Source of the DNA: Burkholderia sp. WP9
GTDB taxonomy: Bacteria > Pseudomonadota > Gammaproteobacteria > Burkholderiales > Burkholderiaceae
Direction: 5' to 3'
Assembly: GCF_900104795.1 (NCBI RefSeq)
Contig: NZ_FNTG01000001.1
Coordinates: 992,001-1,056,000, forward strand
Length of the DNA stretch: 64,000 nucleotides
The notes under the pieces are model-generated. The model had not been told where the DNA came from. It did no database searches and saw only the letters and a program-made list of their open reading frames with translations. The translations under genes were made by a program, and so were the position numbers. Positions 1 through 9,887 of the stretch are shown here, one piece after another; the stretch's first letter is position 1; each line of letters starts with the position of its first letter.

Positions 1-2
1 AC

Positions 3-266
3 GATCGCGCGCTGGTCGGCCGCGCCCGTCGCCTGCAACGCTTTCTGACCCAGCCGTTCGCGGTCACCGAAGCGTTTACGGGCGAAGCCGGCCGCTCGGT
101 GGCGCTCGCCGACACGATTGCCGGCTGCAAGGCGATTCTCGCGGGCGAGTGCGATACGTGGCAGGAGAGTTCGCTCTACATGATCGGCTCACTCGACGAA
201 GGGCGCAGCAGGGAAGAGGCTGCCGCGCAGCGACCCGCTGCTGCGGAGAAGGAGCCCGTGGCATGA
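3..266 (+). CDS. atpD: N-type ATPase beta subunit, C-terminal fragment
   Basis: Only the last 87 codons are present; the gene starts before the window. The reading frame shows the helical C-terminal domain of a rotary ATPase beta subunit, including [10 protein letters not shown] and GEAGRSV near its start, then a short charged tail ending EKEPVA. The catalytic nucleotide-binding domain lies off the window. Its stop overlaps the atpC start by four bases (ATGA). First place fits the N-type order atpDCQRBEFAG. Identity rests on the frame plus the eight genes that follow. Confidence 0.9.
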   Translation, partial: DRALVGRARRLQRFLTQPFAVTEAFTGEAGRSVALADTIAGCKAILAGECDTWQESSLYMIGSLDEGRSREEAAAQRPAAAEKEPVA

Positions 267-721
267 GCAACAGCGCACTGAAGCTGACCATCGCCACGCC
301 GTCGCGGGTATGGTTCGACGGCGTCGACATCGTTTCCTTGCGCGCGGAAGACGCAAGCGGTTCGTTCGGCATCCGTATTGGTCATGCCGATTTCGTCACG
401 CAACTGACCTCTTCGGTGGTTCGCTGGACGGGTGCCGACAACGTGTCGCACTACTGCGCGGTGAACGGCGGCGTGCTGCTGGTATTGGGCGGCGCCACGG
501 TGTCCATCGCTTGCCGCGAAGCGATTCCGGGCGATTCGCTGGAAGGCCTCGAGGTGCTGGTGCGCAGCCGCCACGCCGACGAAGACGACGCGGCGCGCCG
601 TGCCCGGGTCGACCAGTTGCGGCTGCATGCGCGCGCGGTGCGTCAGATGCTGCGCTACTTGCGGCCGCGGCCCGGAACCGACAGTGCCAACCCGGCCGGC
701 TCGGGGGCGACACCGCAATGA
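263..721 (+). CDS. atpC: N-type ATPase epsilon subunit
   Basis: 152 residues from an ATG overlapping the atpD stop. Residues 1-85 form the beta-sandwich of F1 epsilon ([15 protein letters not shown], then [17 protein letters not shown], where the usual GxxGILPxHxP motif is degenerate). The C-terminus is a short, arginine-rich helical segment. Epsilon joins the gamma stalk to the c-ring. It overlaps atpQ by four bases. Degeneracy at the GILPGH-like loop is a visible departure from F-type epsilon. Confidence 0.88.
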   Translation: MSNSALKLTIATPSRVWFDGVDIVSLRAEDASGSFGIRIGHADFVTQLTSSVVRWTGADNVSHYCAVNGGVLLVLGGATVSIACREAIPGDSLEGLEVLVRSRHADEDDAARRARVDQLRLHARAVRQMLRYLRPRPGTDSANPAGSGATPQ

Positions 722-1035
722 GCACGCCACGGCACGACAAGCGCAATACCGAAGCCGACAGGCTGGCCGGCGCGGCGCAACAGGCTGCGGAGCGCGCGGC
801 GCGTGGGCGCGAAGAGCCGGAGCCGTCGCTCGGCAGCCGGCTCGGCCAGATCGGCATTCTTGGCTGGGCGATCGTCGTGCCGACTTTGCTCGGGCTCGCG
901 TTGGGGCACTGGCTCGACCGCACGTTCGGCACGCGGGTATTTTTCTCGGCGCCGCTTCTGATGTTAGGGGCGGCGCTCGGTTTCTGGTCCGCGTGGAAAT
1001 GGATGCATCGTCAACAGGGAACACACCGTGAATAG
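718..1035 (+). CDS. atpQ: N-type ATPase membrane subunit AtpQ (AtpI-like)
   Basis: 105 residues: a polar N-terminal 40 rich in R, E and A, then two membrane helices (about 47-67 and 76-95) separated by the GHWLDRTFGTR loop. This is the AtpI-like layout. AtpI-type proteins help to assemble c-rings or carry ions to them; the exact role of AtpQ in N-type ATPases is not settled. The ATG overlaps the atpC stop, and the end overlaps the GTG start of atpR. Called from position and topology. Confidence 0.82.
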   Translation: MSTPRHDKRNTEADRLAGAAQQAAERAARGREEPEPSLGSRLGQIGILGWAIVVPTLLGLALGHWLDRTFGTRVFFSAPLLMLGAALGFWSAWKWMHRQQGTHRE

Positions 1036-1321
1036 CGCGCTGGCATGGCCGCTACCGCCGCTCGCCGCCCAACTCGTGATCGGTCTCACGCTCGGCATGG
1101 TGGCCGGCGCGTGGCATTTCCTTTCGTTGCGCTGGAACTGGCCGCTGTTCGCAACGGGCAAAACGGCTGCGGCGCTCGCGCTGCAACTCGCGCGCATTGC
1201 GTTGACCTGTGCGGTGCTGCTGGTGCTCGCACGCATCGGTGCGCTCGCGCTGCTCGCCGGCATGGCAGGCGTGCTGCTCGCACGCAGGATCGCGCTACGG
1301 CGTTACGGAGGCCTGTCATGA
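1028..1321 (+). CDS. atpR: N-type ATPase membrane subunit AtpR
   Basis: 97 residues from a GTG start that overlaps the end of atpQ by eight bases. About three hydrophobic helices are visible (12-32, 45-67, 70-86) with few charges until the basic tail RRIALRRYGG. AtpR is a small integral membrane protein found only in N-type ATPase operons and is thought to act in assembly or ion supply of the membrane sector. Identification rests on its place between atpQ and atpB and its topology. Confidence 0.8.
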   Translation: MNSALAWPLPPLAAQLVIGLTLGMVAGAWHFLSLRWNWPLFATGKTAAALALQLARIALTCAVLLVLARIGALALLAGMAGVLLARRIALRRYGGLS

Positions 1322-2013
1322 CCGAATCACCGCTCACGATCGCGCCGCTTCTGCGGATTGGACCCGTGGCGCTTACCTCGCCCGTGTTGATCACCTGGGC
1401 GATCATGGCCGTCGTCACGCTGGCGGCTGTCGTGCTGAGCCGAAGACTCTCGCTTGCGCCCGGCAAGACGCAAACCGCGGTTGAGCTGCTGGTCGAAACC
1501 ATCGACCAGCAGATTCGCGACACCATGCAAACCGAGGCCGCAACCTATCGCGCGCTGATCGGCACGCTGTTCATCTTCGTGCTGGTCGCCAACTGGTGCG
1601 CGCTGGTGCCGGGCGTCACGCCGCCCACCGCGCACCTCGAAACGGATGCCGCGCTCGCGTTGATCGTGCTTGGCGCGACGGTCGTCTATGGCATTCGCAG
1701 CCGGGGTGCCACGGGCTATCTCGCGTCGTTCGCGGAACCGAGCTGGGTAATGATTCCGCTAAACGTCGTCGAGCAGATCACGCGGACGTTTTCACTCGTC
1801 GTGCGCCTGTTCGGCAACGTCATGAGCGGCGTGTTCGTGATCGGCATTCTGCTGTCGCTTGCCGGCCTGCTGGTGCCGATTCCGCTCATGGCGCTCGATC
1901 TGCTCACGGGCGCGGTGCAGGCCTACATTTTTGCTGTTCTCTCGATGGTTTTCATCGGTGCCGCGATCGGCGATCCGCACCATGTCAGTGTCAAAAAGGG
2001 CGAAGTCTCATGA
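1318..2013 (+). CDS. atpB: N-type ATPase a subunit
   Basis: 231 residues with five to six membrane helices. It provides the stationary half of the ion path. The stator arginine is in RLFGNVMSG (R163), and the last-helix motif GAVQAYIFAVLSMVFIGAA is typical of the a subunit; its glutamine is conserved. The ATG overlaps the atpR stop by four bases, and the end overlaps atpE by four bases, so translation is probably coupled along the membrane-sector genes. Confidence 0.95.
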   Translation: MTESPLTIAPLLRIGPVALTSPVLITWAIMAVVTLAAVVLSRRLSLAPGKTQTAVELLVETIDQQIRDTMQTEAATYRALIGTLFIFVLVANWCALVPGVTPPTAHLETDAALALIVLGATVVYGIRSRGATGYLASFAEPSWVMIPLNVVEQITRTFSLVVRLFGNVMSGVFVIGILLSLAGLLVPIPLMALDLLTGAVQAYIFAVLSMVFIGAAIGDPHHVSVKKGEVS

Positions 2014-2258
2014 ATAACCTTATCGAAGTGGTCAGTATCGCCGCGGCAGCGCTTGCCGTTTCGTTCGGCGCGATCGGGCCGGCGCTCGCGGAAGGCCGTG
2101 CGGTCGCCGCGGCGATGGATGCGATCGCTCGGCAGCCGGATTCGGCGGGCACCGTATCGCGCACGCTGTTCGTCGGGCTGGCCATGATCGAGACGATGGC
2201 GATCTATTGCCTCGTGATCGCCTTGCTGCTGCTGTTCGCCAACCCGTTTGCGAAATAG
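2010..2258 (+). CDS. atpE: N-type ATPase c subunit
   Basis: 82 residues, two membrane helices joined by the polar loop ARQPDSAG. The ion-binding carboxylate is E61 in IETMAIY on helix 2. Helix 1 carries a second carboxylate, E28, in GPALAEGRA where the usual motif has Q or a small residue; T62 and Y66 lie close to E61. Two facing carboxylates are characteristic of N-type c subunits. Whether H+ or Na+ is moved cannot be decided from sequence alone, though structural work on the Burkholderia pseudomallei N-ATPase ring, as I recall it, favoured H+. Confidence 0.95.
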   Translation: MNNLIEVVSIAAAALAVSFGAIGPALAEGRAVAAAMDAIARQPDSAGTVSRTLFVGLAMIETMAIYCLVIALLLLFANPFAK

Positions 2259-2267
2259 GCGGACTCC

Positions 2268-3017
2268 ATGCGAATCGACTGGTGGACGCTTGCGCTCCAG
2301 ACCATCAATGCACTGGTGTTGATATGGCTGCTCGCGCGTTTTCTGTTCCGCCCGGTCGCCGGGATCATCGCCGAACGTCAGAAGGCGGCGCGCGCGCTGA
2401 TCGCCGATGCCGAGGCGGCGAAGCTCGCAGCCATTCAGGAGCGCGACAAGGCGGCCCACGAAACGCAACAGCTGGCGGCGGCGCACGGCGAAGCGATGAA
2501 AACCGTCGCCGTGGAGGCCGCGGCGCAAAAGCAGGCGCTTCTGAGCGCCGCGCAAGCCGACGCGGACGCCTTGCGCGCGGCGGCGAAAGGCGAGGCCGCG
2601 GGGGCGCGCGCCGAGCAGGACAAGCTCGCGTCCGAACGGGCCAGCCGGCTTGCCGTCGATATCGCGGCAAAGCTGCTCGACAGATTGCCCGAGAGCGTGC
2701 GCGTGAGCGGCTTTATCGACGGTCTCGCCGAGGGGATCGCACAACTTCCGGAAACCGCCCGCGCGGCGCTTTGGGGCGACGGCGCGGTGCCGACACTCGC
2801 CGCGCCGCGTGTGTTGAGCGAGCGGGAGCAGCAGCAGTGCCGCACGATGCTCGCAACCTGCCTGAAACGTGATGCGCCGGTCAACTTCGAAGTGGATCCG
2901 CATTTGATCGCCGGCCTCGAACTGCGCTCGCCGCATGCCGTGGTGCGCAACAGCTTCGGCGCGGAACTCGTCCGGATCAAGGAGGCGCTGCTCGATGACA
3001 GTCATGCTTCCCGCTGA
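2268..3017 (+). CDS. atpF: N-type ATPase b subunit with delta-like C-terminus
   Basis: 249 residues, long for a b subunit (about 156 in E. coli). One membrane helix (8-28) is followed by a long alanine-, lysine- and glutamate-rich coiled coil (about 35-135), then a folded tail whose end ([18 protein letters not shown]) resembles the C-terminal part of delta. No separate delta gene exists in the operon, so this protein probably serves both as peripheral stalk and as delta. The gene overlaps atpA by 23 bases. Confidence 0.9.
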   Translation: MRIDWWTLALQTINALVLIWLLARFLFRPVAGIIAERQKAARALIADAEAAKLAAIQERDKAAHETQQLAAAHGEAMKTVAVEAAAQKQALLSAAQADADALRAAAKGEAAGARAEQDKLASERASRLAVDIAAKLLDRLPESVRVSGFIDGLAEGIAQLPETARAALWGDGAVPTLAAPRVLSEREQQQCRTMLATCLKRDAPVNFEVDPHLIAGLELRSPHAVVRNSFGAELVRIKEALLDDSHASR

Positions 3018-4563
3018 AACGAGCGACGACGCCTGGCTTGCGGCGCAGCGCGGGGCGCTGGCCCGCACGGCATGCGCGCCTTATGCCGATACGCTCGGCC
3101 GTGTCGAGCGGATCGGTGACGGGATCGCGTTCGTCTCGGGACTGGCCGATGCGGCGCTCGACGAATTGCTGCGATTCGAAAGCGGCGCGAGCGGCTTCGT
3201 GCACTCGTTGGAGGCCGATCTCATGAGCGTCGTGTTACTCGACGACGGCGCCACCGTCGAAGCCGGCGCGCGCGTGACGCGCACCGGCGCGGTGATCGAA
3301 GTGCCCGTGGGCGAAGGCTTGCTCGGTCGTGTGATCGATCCGCTTGGCCGGCCACTCGATCGCGACGAACCTGTGTCGGCGGTGAAGCGCATGCCGATCG
3401 AGCGGCCCGCGCCGGCGATCATCGATCGCGATCTGGTCAGCGAGCCTGTCGAAACCGGCGTGCTGATCGTCGACGCGCTCTTCGCCGTCGGACGCGGACA
3501 GCGGGAGCTGATCATAGGCGATCGTGCAACGGGCAAGACCGCGTTGGCGCTCGACGCCATCGTCAACCAGAAGCACTCGGACATGATCTGTGTCTACGTG
3601 GCGATCGGCCAACGCTCGACAGCGGTGCAGCAAGTGATCGAATCCGTGCGGCGGTACGGCGCACCCGAGCGCTGCGTGTTCGTGGTCGCGGCGGCGGCTT
3701 CGGCGGCCGGATTGCAATGGATCGCACCGTTTGCGGGCGTCACGATCGCCGAGTACTTTCGCGACCGCGGACAGCATGCGCTGGTCGTGATCGACGACCT
3801 CACCAAACACGCCGCGACGCACCGGGAGTTGGCGCTGCTGACACGCGAGCCGCCAGGGCGCGAGGCCTATCCCGGCGACATCTTCTACGTGCATGCGCGA
3901 TTGCTGGAGCGCGCGGCGAAACTGTCGGCGGCGCTCGGCGGCGGGTCGTTGACGGCATTGCCGATTGCGGAAACCGACGCGGGCAACCTGTCCGCCTATA
4001 TCCCGACCAATCTGATTTCGATCACGGACGGCCAGATCGTGCTGGACACCGCGCTGTTCGCCGCCAACCAGCGTCCGGCCGTCGATGTCGGGTTGAGCGT
4101 GAGCCGTGTCGGCGGCAAGGCGCAGCATCCCGCCTTGCGCGACGTGTCAGGCCGCTTGCGGCTCGATTACGCGCAGTTCCTGGAGCTGGAGATGTTCTCC
4201 CGCTTCGGCGGTCTGACGGATGCTCATGTGGCCGGCAAGATCGCACGCGGGGAGCGCATCCGGGCATTGATCGCGCAGCCACGCTTCAAGCCGCTGCGCA
4301 CGCTCGATGAAATCGCGTTGCTGGCCGCGTTGTCCGAAGGCGTGTTCGACGGCGTGCCACCAGCCATCGCCGCCGAAGTGCGGAGCCAGCTCGCCGAACA
4401 ATTGCCGGGCGGCAGCATGGCAGCCGGATGGGCGGATGCGCCGCTGGACGCCCCGACTCAAGCGGGACTCGTTACGGCGGTTCGCGAACTGGTGCAGCGC
4501 CTGACGTTGCAAGCGACGCTGCAAGCGCCGAACGGCGCCGCCCCGGCCGGGAGCGCGAAATGA
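2995..4563 (+). CDS. atpA: N-type ATPase alpha subunit
   Basis: 522 residues, non-catalytic nucleotide-binding subunit of the F1-like head. Walker A is GDRATGKT (175-182); F-type alpha subunits usually read GDRQTGKT, so Q is replaced by A. The [26 protein letters not shown] block and the [13 protein letters not shown] motif are well conserved. The ATG at 2995 lies inside atpF; another ATG follows nine bases later. Its end overlaps atpG by four bases. Confidence 0.95.
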   Translation: MTVMLPAETSDDAWLAAQRGALARTACAPYADTLGRVERIGDGIAFVSGLADAALDELLRFESGASGFVHSLEADLMSVVLLDDGATVEAGARVTRTGAVIEVPVGEGLLGRVIDPLGRPLDRDEPVSAVKRMPIERPAPAIIDRDLVSEPVETGVLIVDALFAVGRGQRELIIGDRATGKTALALDAIVNQKHSDMICVYVAIGQRSTAVQQVIESVRRYGAPERCVFVVAAAASAAGLQWIAPFAGVTIAEYFRDRGQHALVVIDDLTKHAATHRELALLTREPPGREAYPGDIFYVHARLLERAAKLSAALGGGSLTALPIAETDAGNLSAYIPTNLISITDGQIVLDTALFAANQRPAVDVGLSVSRVGGKAQHPALRDVSGRLRLDYAQFLELEMFSRFGGLTDAHVAGKIARGERIRALIAQPRFKPLRTLDEIALLAALSEGVFDGVPPAIAAEVRSQLAEQLPGGSMAAGWADAPLDAPTQAGLVTAVRELVQRLTLQATLQAPNGAAPAGSAK

Positions 4564-5411
4564 GCGGCCGACTCGCGGAAATCGAAACGCGCACGGCGAC
4601 CGCGCAACAACTGGACGCCGTGATCGGCGCAATGCGTGGCATCGCTGCGGCGCGTTCGCGTGAAGCGCAGCGGCGGCTGCCGGGTATCCGCTCTTCGGCC
4701 GCGACCGTGGGGGCTGCGATCGGCGCCGTCCTTGCTCATGGAAGAGCGGCGCAAGCCGCCCTGTCGGAGCCGGATCATGGCGCGCGGATCGTGATCGCGC
4801 TGTGTTCTGAACAGGGCTTCGTCGGCTCGTTCAACGAGCAGGTTCTGGACTATGTGCGGCCTCGTCTGGATAACGCGCGGTGTGAACTCCTGCTCGTCGG
4901 CACGCGCGGAGAGATGGCGGCGAACGAACGCCACCTTCCGGTCGCATGGAGCTCGCCGGCGGCGTCCCATGCCGATGACGTGCCGTCGCTGGCCAACCGT
5001 GTCACGGATGCGCTCTATGTGCGTCTTGGCGCTCGCGCGGTGGACCACGTCTCGATCATCCATGCGCTGCCTGGCGTCGCTGCTGCCAGCGAGATGGTCG
5101 AACACCGGTTGATTCCGTTCGATTTTTCGCGGTTTCCGGTGGCGGCGCGCGCCGTGCCACCGTTGCTCACCTTGCCGGTCGAACGTCTGCTGCCTGGGCT
5201 GGTCGAGGAATATGTGTTTGTCGAGATATGCGAAGCGTTGATGCTCTCGTTCGCCGCGGAAAACGAAGCGCGGGTGAGGGCGATGCTGGCCGCCCGCACC
5301 AATGTGAGAGACACGCTCGACGAACTGACGCAAAGCTATCGTCGGGTCCGTCAGGACGAAATCACCGCCGATATCGCGGAACTGGCGGCGACCGCCACGC
5401 AGCCGATCTAG
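4560..5411 (+). CDS. atpG: N-type ATPase gamma subunit
   Basis: 283 residues; the central rotor shaft. The N-terminal coiled-coil helix ([21 protein letters not shown], a looser form of the F-type RI.S..N..KIT.AM motif), a Rossmann-like middle ([19 protein letters not shown], matching the F-type SDRGLCGG.N region) and the C-terminal helix ([23 protein letters not shown]) are all recognisable, with low identity to F-type gamma as expected in this divergent family. Last gene of the operon; a hairpin follows. Confidence 0.92.
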   Translation: MSGRLAEIETRTATAQQLDAVIGAMRGIAAARSREAQRRLPGIRSSAATVGAAIGAVLAHGRAAQAALSEPDHGARIVIALCSEQGFVGSFNEQVLDYVRPRLDNARCELLLVGTRGEMAANERHLPVAWSSPAASHADDVPSLANRVTDALYVRLGARAVDHVSIIHALPGVAAASEMVEHRLIPFDFSRFPVAARAVPPLLTLPVERLLPGLVEEYVFVEICEALMLSFAAENEARVRAMLAARTNVRDTLDELTQSYRRVRQDEITADIAELAATATQPI

Positions 5412-5413
5412 CG

Positions 5414-5449
5414 GAGCGGCGGGTCGTCGTCCCGACGCCGCTCGTCTTT
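5414..5449 (+). terminator. Possible terminator of the atp operon
   Basis: An 8-bp inverted repeat, GAGCGGCG (5414-5421) and CGCCGCTC (5436-5443), is followed by a weak T-tract (GTCTTTA). It sits just after atpG and overlaps the end of the convergent clpG gene. The U-tract is poor, so efficiency is doubtful. Confidence 0.4.
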
Positions 5450-8324
5450 ATCCGGCCGCGAGATCGCCGCCGTCGACTTTGCCGCGCTTGCGCGCCGGGC
5501 TGACACGCTTGCGCGCGGGTTTCCCGGTCGGCCCGGCGTCATCCTCTCCATTAACGGGCGCATGGTCTTCCGGCTTTATTGCGCCGGCGAGTTCCGGCTG
5601 TGGCGCTTCAGTGAGTTCGAAGACCGTATCATCCTGGAGCGCGTCGAAACGGCACAAGACCCGGTTGCCCTCGCGGATCGCACCGTCGAGCATCTGCTTC
5701 GCGAGCGGATTCTCGATGGTCTGGCGGATGCGCCGCCGCAGCTCACGCGCCCCATATTCCGGTCGATAAGCCTCGGTCACGAGCTGGTCGACGATACTGT
5801 CGTCGAATACGATGTCGATGTCCTGGCTCTTCGCGACGCGCGCAACCTTTTCGAGCTGCAAGCGCACGATCGAACGAATCTGATCCGCGCTCAACGATTC
5901 GAAAATGATGATTTCGTCGATGCGGTTCAGGAACTCGGGGCGGAAATGCGACCGCAGCACCGTCATCACGCCTTCGCGCACGCCGTCCGGCTGTCGGCCT
6001 TTACGGGCACTCTTGCCGGTATCGCTGCCATTTTCCGACGCAATGAAACCCGGACGCTTGCGAGGCGTGCCCATGATGACGTCCGAGGCGAGATTGCTGG
6101 TCGCAATGATCAAAGTGTTGGCGAAGTCAATCACGCGACCCTTGCCGTCGGTCAGCCGCCCGTCGTCGAATACCTGCAGCAGAACGTTGTAGACGTCCGG
6201 ATGCGCTTTTTCGATTTCATCGAGCAGAATCACGCTATGCGGGCGCCGCCGCACGCGCTCGGTCAACTGGCCGCCTTCGTCGTAGCCGACGTAGCCGGGC
6301 GGCGCGCCAATCAGTCTCGCCACCGCGTGCCGCTCCATGTACTCGCTCATGTCGATACGCACAATGGCGTCTTCGTCGCCGAATACGACTTCAGCGAGCG
6401 CCTTGGCCAGTTCGGTCTTGCCGACGCCGGTCGGGCCAAGGAACAGAAACACCGCGAGCGGCTGATGGCGGGCCTGCAAACCGGCGCGGCTGCGCCGCAC
6501 CGCATCGCTGACCGCGCCGATCGCTTCTTCCTGGCCGATCACGCGGCGGTGCAAACGGGCCTCCATTTGCAGCAGTTTGGTTTTCTCTTCCTGCGTCAGG
6601 TCGGCAACGGGAATGCCTGTCATCTTCGCGACGATCTCGGCGACCAGCGTGCGGGTGACCTCCGCGCTGCTCGTGCTCACGCGGCGCTTCCATGCCTGCG
6701 TCGCGTCGTCGAGCTGGGTTTGCTTGCCGGCCAGTTGTTCTCCGAGCGCCTTCGCACGCTCGAACTGTTTGTGCGACGCCGCGTATTCCTGTTCGCGCCG
6801 AACCTGGGCGATTTCCGATTCGAGTTCCAGCACCTCGGCCGGGCGTGACGTGGACGACAGATGCTCACGCGCGGCCGCCTGGTCGATCAGGTCGACTGCC
6901 TTGTCCGGCAGGAAGCGGCCCGTGATGTAGCGGTCCGACAGTTCGGCGGCGGCCACACAGGCTTCGTCGAGAATCGTGACCTTGTGATGCGCTTCCAGAC
7001 GGTCGCGAAGCCCGCGCAGAATGCCGATGGTCTGGTCCACACTCGGCTCGCCGACCAGCACGGGCTGGAAGCGCCGTTCCAGTGCTGCGTCTTTCTCGAT
7101 GTACTTCTGGTATTCGGCGAGCGTGGTTGCGCCGATCAGATTGAGCTCGCCACGCGCCATGGGCGGCTTGAACACGTTGGCGATATCCAGGCCGCCTTCG
7201 CCGCCGCCCTGGCCTGCACCGACGATCGTGTGCACCTCATCGACAAAGAGGACCAGCTGATCCTTGTGCGCTGAGATTTCGTCCATGACCTGCTTGACGC
7301 GTTCCTCGAATTCACCGCGATATTTGGAGCCCGCGACGAGCGAGTTGACGTTGAGTTCGATCAGGCGTTTTTCGCGTAGTGTTTCCGGCACGTCGCCGCT
7401 GATCATCCGCTGCGCGAGTCCTTCGACAATCGCGGTCTTGCCGACGCCGGGCTCGCCGATCAGCACGGGGTTGTTCTTTTTGCGTCGGGCCAGCACCTCG
7501 ACGAGCGTCTCTGTTTCCTTCGACCGTCCGATAACCGGATCGAGTTTGCCGTCACGGGCGAGCCGCGTGATATCGCGGCTGTACTTGTCGAGCTGCGGCG
7601 TGTCGCTGGGGGCCTGCGCGGCTTCTTCCTGGCCCGCCACCTTCAAGGTCTGCTGACGCAGCTGGTGAGGCGACAGGCCGTACTTCATCAACAGATCGCC
7701 GGCAAAGCTGTCGGTCACCTCGGCAAGGCCGGTGAGAATGTGTTCGGGGCCGACGTAGTTCTGTCCGAATTCACGCGACGCGATAACGGCGCGTTCGAGC
7801 GCACTCTTCAGGCGTGGAGAAACGGAGATTTCGCCCTGCGGCGCTTTCGTCGTGGCATGTCCTTTTGGAGCGTTCGCCTCGATGTACTTTTGCAGCTCGC
7901 TGGCGGAGATTTTTACTGCCGACAGAATCCGCTGCACGCTTTCGCTTTCAGCGAGTTCATAAAGCACGTGTTCGGTGTCCACTTCGTGACGGCCGAATTG
8001 CACCGCGCGTTCGGCGGCGCGTTGCAGTATTTCCTTCGCCTGCTCGCTGAAGTGCTGTTGCAGGTCGATTCCTTTGTTCACGGGACCGTCGTGCTGCGTG
8101 CGGGCGGACTCGGGGCCCGGGCCATTCGCCGCCGGGTCCAGCAAGCCTTCGAAGAGACCGCCGCGGAACAGCGATTCGAGCGGCGACACCTGTCGTTGAT
8201 GCCGCGTGAGTTGCGCGTAGTGGTAGTCGCAGACGTCGAGTTGCCTTCTGCGCCCTCCCTGAATGACCGCGACGCGGATGGTTGCCGGCCTGACGCCGCA
8301 AAGCTCGCACAGATGTTCCGCCAT
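5448..8324 (-). CDS. clpG: ClpG/ClpK-type AAA+ disaggregase
   Basis: 958 residues. Order of parts: an N-terminal Cys/His motif (C6xxC9...C32xxH35) that looks zinc-binding; Clp-N repeats (about 85-230); AAA-1 with Walker A GEPGVGKT (290-297); a short M-domain-like coiled coil (about 490-550); AAA-2 with Walker A GPTGVGKT (630-637); and a basic C-terminal extension. The N-terminal Cys motif and the tail place it with ClpK/ClpG, the stand-alone heat-tolerance disaggregases, rather than ClpB or ClpA. At the position of the ClpP-binding IGF/IGL loop it reads PGF (758-760). The RBS GGGAG precedes the ATG. An FNR-type site lies 114 bp upstream, with a CACAAT -10 at 8411-8416. Confidence 0.88.
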   Translation of the reverse strand: MAEHLCELCGVRPATIRVAVIQGGRRRQLDVCDYHYAQLTRHQRQVSPLESLFRGGLFEGLLDPAANGPGPESARTQHDGPVNKGIDLQQHFSEQAKEILQRAAERAVQFGRHEVDTEHVLYELAESESVQRILSAVKISASELQKYIEANAPKGHATTKAPQGEISVSPRLKSALERAVIASREFGQNYVGPEHILTGLAEVTDSFAGDLLMKYGLSPHQLRQQTLKVAGQEEAAQAPSDTPQLDKYSRDITRLARDGKLDPVIGRSKETETLVEVLARRKKNNPVLIGEPGVGKTAIVEGLAQRMISGDVPETLREKRLIELNVNSLVAGSKYRGEFEERVKQVMDEISAHKDQLVLFVDEVHTIVGAGQGGGEGGLDIANVFKPPMARGELNLIGATTLAEYQKYIEKDAALERRFQPVLVGEPSVDQTIGILRGLRDRLEAHHKVTILDEACVAAAELSDRYITGRFLPDKAVDLIDQAAAREHLSSTSRPAEVLELESEIAQVRREQEYAASHKQFERAKALGEQLAGKQTQLDDATQAWKRRVSTSSAEVTRTLVAEIVAKMTGIPVADLTQEEKTKLLQMEARLHRRVIGQEEAIGAVSDAVRRSRAGLQARHQPLAVFLFLGPTGVGKTELAKALAEVVFGDEDAIVRIDMSEYMERHAVARLIGAPPGYVGYDEGGQLTERVRRRPHSVILLDEIEKAHPDVYNVLLQVFDDGRLTDGKGRVIDFANTLIIATSNLASDVIMGTPRKRPGFIASENGSDTGKSARKGRQPDGVREGVMTVLRSHFRPEFLNRIDEIIIFESLSADQIRSIVRLQLEKVARVAKSQDIDIVFDDSIVDQLVTEAYRPEYGARELRRRIRQTIENPLAKQMLDGAIREGNRVLCRFDALQDDTVFELTEAPQPELAGAIKPEDHAPVNGEDDAGPTGKPARKRVSPARKRGKVDGGDLAAG

Positions 8325-8437
8325 GTCGTATCTCCCGAATGTACCGGTGTTGGAAAAGCAGGCGAGCGGGAAGGTGACTGTCGTAGTGCCCGCCGCCTGT
8401 CGATCGGATCATTGTGGGCGGCGGGCAGTACGAGTCG

Positions 8438-8451
8438 TTGAGCTTGATCAA
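8438..8451. promoter_or_regulatory. FNR/ANR-type site between clpG and usp
   Basis: TTGAG-CTTG-ATCAA, nine of ten defined bases of the FNR consensus TTGAT-N4-ATCAA. On the minus strand a CACAAT -10 at 8411-8416 begins 21 bp from the site edge, which is class II spacing, so it most likely activates clpG. No good -10 is seen toward the plus-strand usp gene. Confidence 0.65.
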
Positions 8452-8695
8452 GCGTTGCCGCGTCGTGAATCCGGGGTGGGCCGGTGGCCCGGCATGCGAA
8501 CCGCCGCGCGGCGTGATACGCGCATGCGGTCGATGCCGCTTTTGCATGCGCCTTCGCGCTTCCCGCGCGCAATGCGATTGCTTGACGCAGGTCAGGCCGA
8601 CAGAGCCATTCGCGCCGATCATCCATCTAATCTGCAGCGATGGACAGTATCAAGACGTCGAGCGGGGGTTCTGCAACGTCTACGAGGAGCCGGTC

Positions 8696-9172
8696 ATGTA
8701 TCAGAAGATCGTCGTGGCTCTGGATGGCAGCGAGTCGTCCAGATGGGCGCTGTATGAAGCGCTCGAATTTGCTCAGCTGACGCAAGCGTGGCTTCACGCG
8801 GTGTACGTCGTCAATCCCTGGTGCGTGTCGCGCTACGCGGGCTATTTCAATGCCGAACAGCTTCGTAACGTGCTGCGCGAAGACGGCCGTCTCGCGCTCG
8901 ACGAAGCGCGCCGGGCCATGGCCGAGCGCGGCGTGCCCGGCGACACCGAGATCGAGGAGACAGAGAATGCAGCGGACGATATCCCGCATTGCCTCGCCCG
9001 TTGCGTGCAGCGCCAGGGCGCCGGCCTGGTGGTGATGGGCACGCAAGGCCGGCACGGCATAGGAAGGTTGTTGCAGGGCAGCGTTGCGGAAACGTTCTTG
9101 CGGAGCGCTCACGTTCCGGTGCTGCTTGTCAGGACTCCACGCGATCAGGACGAGATACCGTCGGGGCTGTAA
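8696..9172 (+). CDS. Universal stress protein, single domain
   Basis: 158 residues, one Usp fold. It begins [18 protein letters not shown] and carries the ATP-binding signature [15 protein letters not shown] (G-2x-G-9x-G-S), so it is expected to bind ATP, like UspFG-type proteins. An insert around residues 38-55 ([17 protein letters not shown]) is typical of oxygen- and starvation-induced Usps in this genus. The start is fixed by GAGGAG at 8684-8689. It is divergent from clpG with an FNR-type site between them. Confidence 0.9.
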   Translation: MYQKIVVALDGSESSRWALYEALEFAQLTQAWLHAVYVVNPWCVSRYAGYFNAEQLRNVLREDGRLALDEARRAMAERGVPGDTEIEETENAADDIPHCLARCVQRQGAGLVVMGTQGRHGIGRLLQGSVAETFLRSAHVPVLLVRTPRDQDEIPSGL

Positions 9173-9233
9173 AAAGGACGCCGGCGGCCGGGCGTCAGCG
9201 GCCGTCGCCGCCACGCCCAAGCTCTCAATGCCA

Positions 9234-9887
9234 CTAGTGCTGGATCGGACTGAAGCCGACCGTCTGCGCGAGAATCGGCAGTTCGTCTTCGTTGAGCGAC
9301 AGCGCGGTCGCGAGCAGTTGCGCATTGATCCAGCCGCGGATCACGCAGGCGAGCCCCGCCGACGCACAATACAGCGAGACGTTCTGCGCGATCGCTCCGG
9401 CCGTCACGGCGGAAAACCGCTCGCGCTGCTGCGCGGGCATGTCCAGTAAGCGCGACGTGCGAACTACGTAGACGAGGTCGAGCGGCGCCTCGCCGACGAA
9501 ATCCTGGTAGCCGGTCTGCCCGCGCGCGTCGATGGCATGTTTGAGAACCAGTTGATGGTTCGGCGCGTCGTACCGGTACACGCCGTTTTGCAGTGCGGCG
9601 TAGATGTCGATTTCGTTGAACGCGTGCGGTGAGGGCGCGGTGCGGCCGCCGGTTGCGGGCCGGTTGATGCCGTCGGCGGCCCAGAGCAACTCGCCCAGCA
9701 CCGTGGGCGGCAATGCTGTCGGCGCGAACGATCGGCAACTCGCGCGCTGCGCGAAGGCGGTCATCAGCGGCACGCCGGTGTGCAATTCGGGCTTGGGCAG
9801 CGTAATGACAGCGGGAGTTTCGCCGGTGGCGAGCGGCGGCCGCAGGAGAGGCGCGGCCTGGTACGCAAGGAGTGGCATGTCGGTCAT
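9234..9887 (-). CDS. Nitroreductase-family (SagB/ThcOx-like) flavoprotein
   Basis: 217 residues; FMN-binding nitroreductase fold. Motifs: QRASCRSFAPTALPPTVLGELLWAA at the N-terminus (RxS..F flavin-phosphate contact) and SAVTAGAIAQNVSLYCASAGLACVIRG in the middle, followed by the C-terminal TVGFSP. Related to SagB-type dehydrogenases that stand alone, outside peptide clusters. The substrate is unknown; a redox role in low oxygen is plausible. The start is supported by GGAG eight bases upstream. An FNR-type site lies 98 bp upstream. Confidence 0.82.
   Translation of the reverse strand: MTDMPLLAYQAAPLLRPPLATGETPAVITLPKPELHTGVPLMTAFAQRASCRSFAPTALPPTVLGELLWAADGINRPATGGRTAPSPHAFNEIDIYAALQNGVYRYDAPNHQLVLKHAIDARGQTGYQDFVGEAPLDLVYVVRTSRLLDMPAQQRERFSAVTAGAIAQNVSLYCASAGLACVIRGWINAQLLATALSLNEDELPILAQTVGFSPIQH

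Noticed and set aside
176..1024. Long minus-strand open frame opposite atpC/atpQ
   Set aside because: Shadow of the ATPase genes; arginine/alanine-rich, no RBS, no family.
1923..3068. 381-codon minus-strand frame opposite atpE/atpF
   Set aside because: Mirror of high-GC coding DNA; the plus-strand genes are clear ATPase subunits.
5562..6848. 428-codon plus-strand frame inside clpG
   Set aside because: Antisense shadow; the minus-strand frame has both Walker motifs.
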